NCBI GenBank assembly: GCA_964344295.1
Contig: CAYFMR010000007.1
Span: 1 to 63,635 of the forward strand
Reading direction: 5' to 3'
Length of the DNA: 63,635 nt
From: JAAYFJ01 sp964344295
GTDB taxonomy: Bacteria; Bacillota; Clostridia; Tissierellales; Peptoniphilaceae
Of the stretch, positions 62,424 through 63,635 are shown in pieces. The notes beneath the pieces are model-generated. The model did not search any database. It was not told where the DNA came from and saw nothing but the letters and a program-made list of their open reading frames with translations. Made by a program: the position numbers and the translations under genes. Position 1 is the first letter of the stretch. Each line of letters starts with the position of its first letter.

Positions 62424-62823
62424 TCTGAAAATGTTCTCTGCCGATCGCGTCTTCTATGATGGACCGGCGGAATACATTAATATACCAACCGTGGAAGGCA
62501 CACGAGGCGTTCTCGCCCATCATGAGAACGCCGTGCTCGCCGTGACACCGGGAATCTTGGTCTTGCGCACAGAAGATGGAAAAGAAGAAAATGCCGTGGT
62601 CAGCCGCGGCATTGTAAAAATCGACTCTAATAATGTGATGGTGTTAGTTAACACCATTGAACGACCTGAGGAAATTGACGTGGCTCGAGCGAGAAAAGCA
62701 GAAGAAGCCGCGAAAAGGAAACTGAAAGAACAACTGAGTCGTCGTGAACATCAATTGGCAGAAGCTAAACTGGCTCGAGCCATTAACCGTATTAACGCCA
62801 GCAGACTATTGGGTCGAAGATGA
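62410..62823 (+). CDS. atpC: ATP synthase epsilon subunit
   Basis: The 137-residue inhibitor and stalk subunit. The N-terminal beta sandwich (FNLKMFSADRVFYDGPAEYI, then GTRGVLAHHENAVLAVTPG) precedes two C-terminal helices (ARARKAEEAAKRKLKE and EAKLARAINRINAS). It overlaps beta by 14 bases and ends the operon. Confidence 0.94.
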   Translation: MATFNLKMFSADRVFYDGPAEYINIPTVEGTRGVLAHHENAVLAVTPGILVLRTEDGKEENAVVSRGIVKIDSNNVMVLVNTIERPEEIDVARARKAEEAAKRKLKEQLSRREHQLAEAKLARAINRINASRLLGRR

Positions 62824-62826
62824 AAC

Positions 62827-62860
62827 AAAAGAGCGTAGCGTTTTGCTATGCTCTTTTTTT
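62827..62860 (+). terminator. Terminator after the ATP synthase operon
   Basis: AAAAGAGCGTAGC/GCTATGCTCTTTT with one mismatch or G-T pair and loop GTTTT, followed by seven T. Confidence 0.88.
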
Positions 62861-63007
62861 GCTACAGACACTTGGCATCGTATGCGAAACATAAATTGTG
62901 AATGACGTTTTTTGTTCGCCATGAGATATTTAATGAACGCAAACTATGATAAACTGTATTGACATAGACAGGCTTTTGAAACGTTAGAACATGAATCGGA
63001 GGAGAGG

Positions 63008-63635
63008 ATGCATCCATATCAATGGGCTAAGAAAAGAGAGACTGATGGTCGCATGGAATGGCTGCCGTTGGCGGTGCATTTAGAAGATACGCAGGGTGTC
63101 ATGAAGAAACTTTGGGAGGAATGGTTGAGTCCAGGACAGAGAAGATATATTCAGGAGTCCATGGCCGTCGGTACGGAGACCGAGGCGAAACGCGCAGCTC
63201 TTTTCGTGGCGGCAAGCCATGATATTTCAAAGGCGACCCCAGCTTTTCAACTGATGAAGGGCTATCATTATTCGAAAGAATTAGATGATGAGCTCATGGA
63301 GAGACTTCAGCAGGCAGGGTTTGGCGTAGGGAGCGAAACGCCACCACTTAATCCACAGAAGAGCCCCCATGCTCTCGGTGGTTATCTGCTTTTAAAGGCT
63401 GCCGGAGTGAATGACGGACTGGCGTCAGTTATAGGAGCCCACCATGGATTACTACAAATTAGCAATAGCGCCATAAAAACTCATATTGCCACCTATCCTA
63501 CAAATTTTTATTTAGTCCAGGATAAGAATCATGAGGTCTACAAGAAATGGCAACAGCAGCATGCGCAGATTATAGATTGGGCGCTGGTGTCTTCAGGATT
63601 TGAATCTGCTGAAGATCTACCGCAGGCGAATCAGC
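63008..63635 (+). CDS. cas3: Cas3 HD nuclease-helicase, N-terminal part (cut by window end)
   Basis: An open frame of 209 complete codons runs off the window with no stop. Its start ATG follows GGAGGAGAGG. The visible part is a Cas3 HD domain: EWLPLAVHLEDTQGVMKKLW with the first His, AASHDISKATPAFQ with the HD pair, SPHALGGYLLLK, and IGAHHG with the last metal-binding residues. The wording, especially KLWEEWLSPGQRRY and HDISKATPAFQ, is closest to type I-E Cas3. Helicase motifs should follow outside the window. If so, cas genes and an array lie to the right. Confidence 0.85.
   Translation, partial: MHPYQWAKKRETDGRMEWLPLAVHLEDTQGVMKKLWEEWLSPGQRRYIQESMAVGTETEAKRAALFVAASHDISKATPAFQLMKGYHYSKELDDELMERLQQAGFGVGSETPPLNPQKSPHALGGYLLLKAAGVNDGLASVIGAHHGLLQISNSAIKTHIATYPTNFYLVQDKNHEVYKKWQQQHAQIIDWALVSSGFESAEDLPQANQ

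Noticed and set aside
56657..62823. N-type (N-ATPase) operon as the reason for the missing delta
   Set aside because: N-ATPase operons have the order beta-epsilon-Q-R-a-c-b-alpha-gamma. Here the order is canonical, and the delta C-terminal part is present as a fusion.

Overview
The window looks like chromosome of an obligately anaerobic, low-to-mid GC Firmicute (Clostridia or Tissierellia grade). It forms butyrate or branched-chain acids: there is a phosphotransbutyrylase/butyrate kinase pair, a ferredoxin-linked 2-oxoacid oxidoreductase, a butyryl-CoA dehydrogenase with EtfBA, and rubrerythrin. T-box control, SLH-anchored surface protein, c-di-AMP synthesis, IreB and a B. subtilis-like alaS-ireB-ruvX-DUF1292-trmR-trhP gene order all fit. 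I cannot name the species.

Layout. 1-290: tRNA-Lys and tRNA-Leu. 290-2176 (minus): a CofE-like ligase and 5-formyl-THF cyclo-ligase. 2336-6290: ftsE-ftsX, an M23 hydrolase with a coiled coil, and an S41 protease, a cell-division peptidoglycan module. 6317-11980: uvrB-uvrA and a translationally coupled L,D-transpeptidase. 12223-14809: a polar amino acid ABC transporter. 15076-18452: an Rrf2 regulator with its own operator-like palindrome, iscS, iscU and an AI-2E family protein. 18514-26430: alaS, ireB, ruvX, DUF1292, a Fur-family regulator, RNase J, and the trmR-trhP pair for wobble-uridine modification of tRNA. 26549-31022: rubrerythrin, DUF5317, CapA, cdaA-cdaR. 31071-36393: ptb, buk, a P-loop NTPase and a four-subunit VOR/KOR-type oxidoreductase, which together turn 2-oxoacids into carboxylic acid plus ATP. 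37314-40767: a T-box leader in front of a class V aminotransferase, serA and DUF1015, most likely a serine operon. 41512-44592: bcd-etfB-etfA. 44763-47172: guaB and a GMP synthase made only of the ATP-pyrophosphatase domain. 47547-52362: a very large SLH surface-protein locus, broken in two places. 52601-56418: aconitase X large and small subunits plus an Old-Yellow-Enzyme/FAD/Fe-S reductase. 56518-62823: an F1Fo ATP synthase operon. 63008-end: the start of a type I Cas3.

The strongest novelty is in the ATP synthase operon. There is no free delta gene; a region resembling the C-terminal half of delta is fused in frame to the N terminus of alpha, and the helical N-terminal half of delta is absent. 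The c subunit also has an export-signal-like N terminus and an altered glycine motif in helix 1. The second is the surface-protein locus. Its signal peptide is separated from the body by an eight-G tract that is one base out of frame, which looks like a phase-variation switch. A further one-base frame change lies about 600 bases downstream, and the AT-rich central part looks foreign between host-like ends. Others worth checking are the DUF1015 gene in the serine operon, the GATase-less GMP synthase and the aconitase X-reductase operon.
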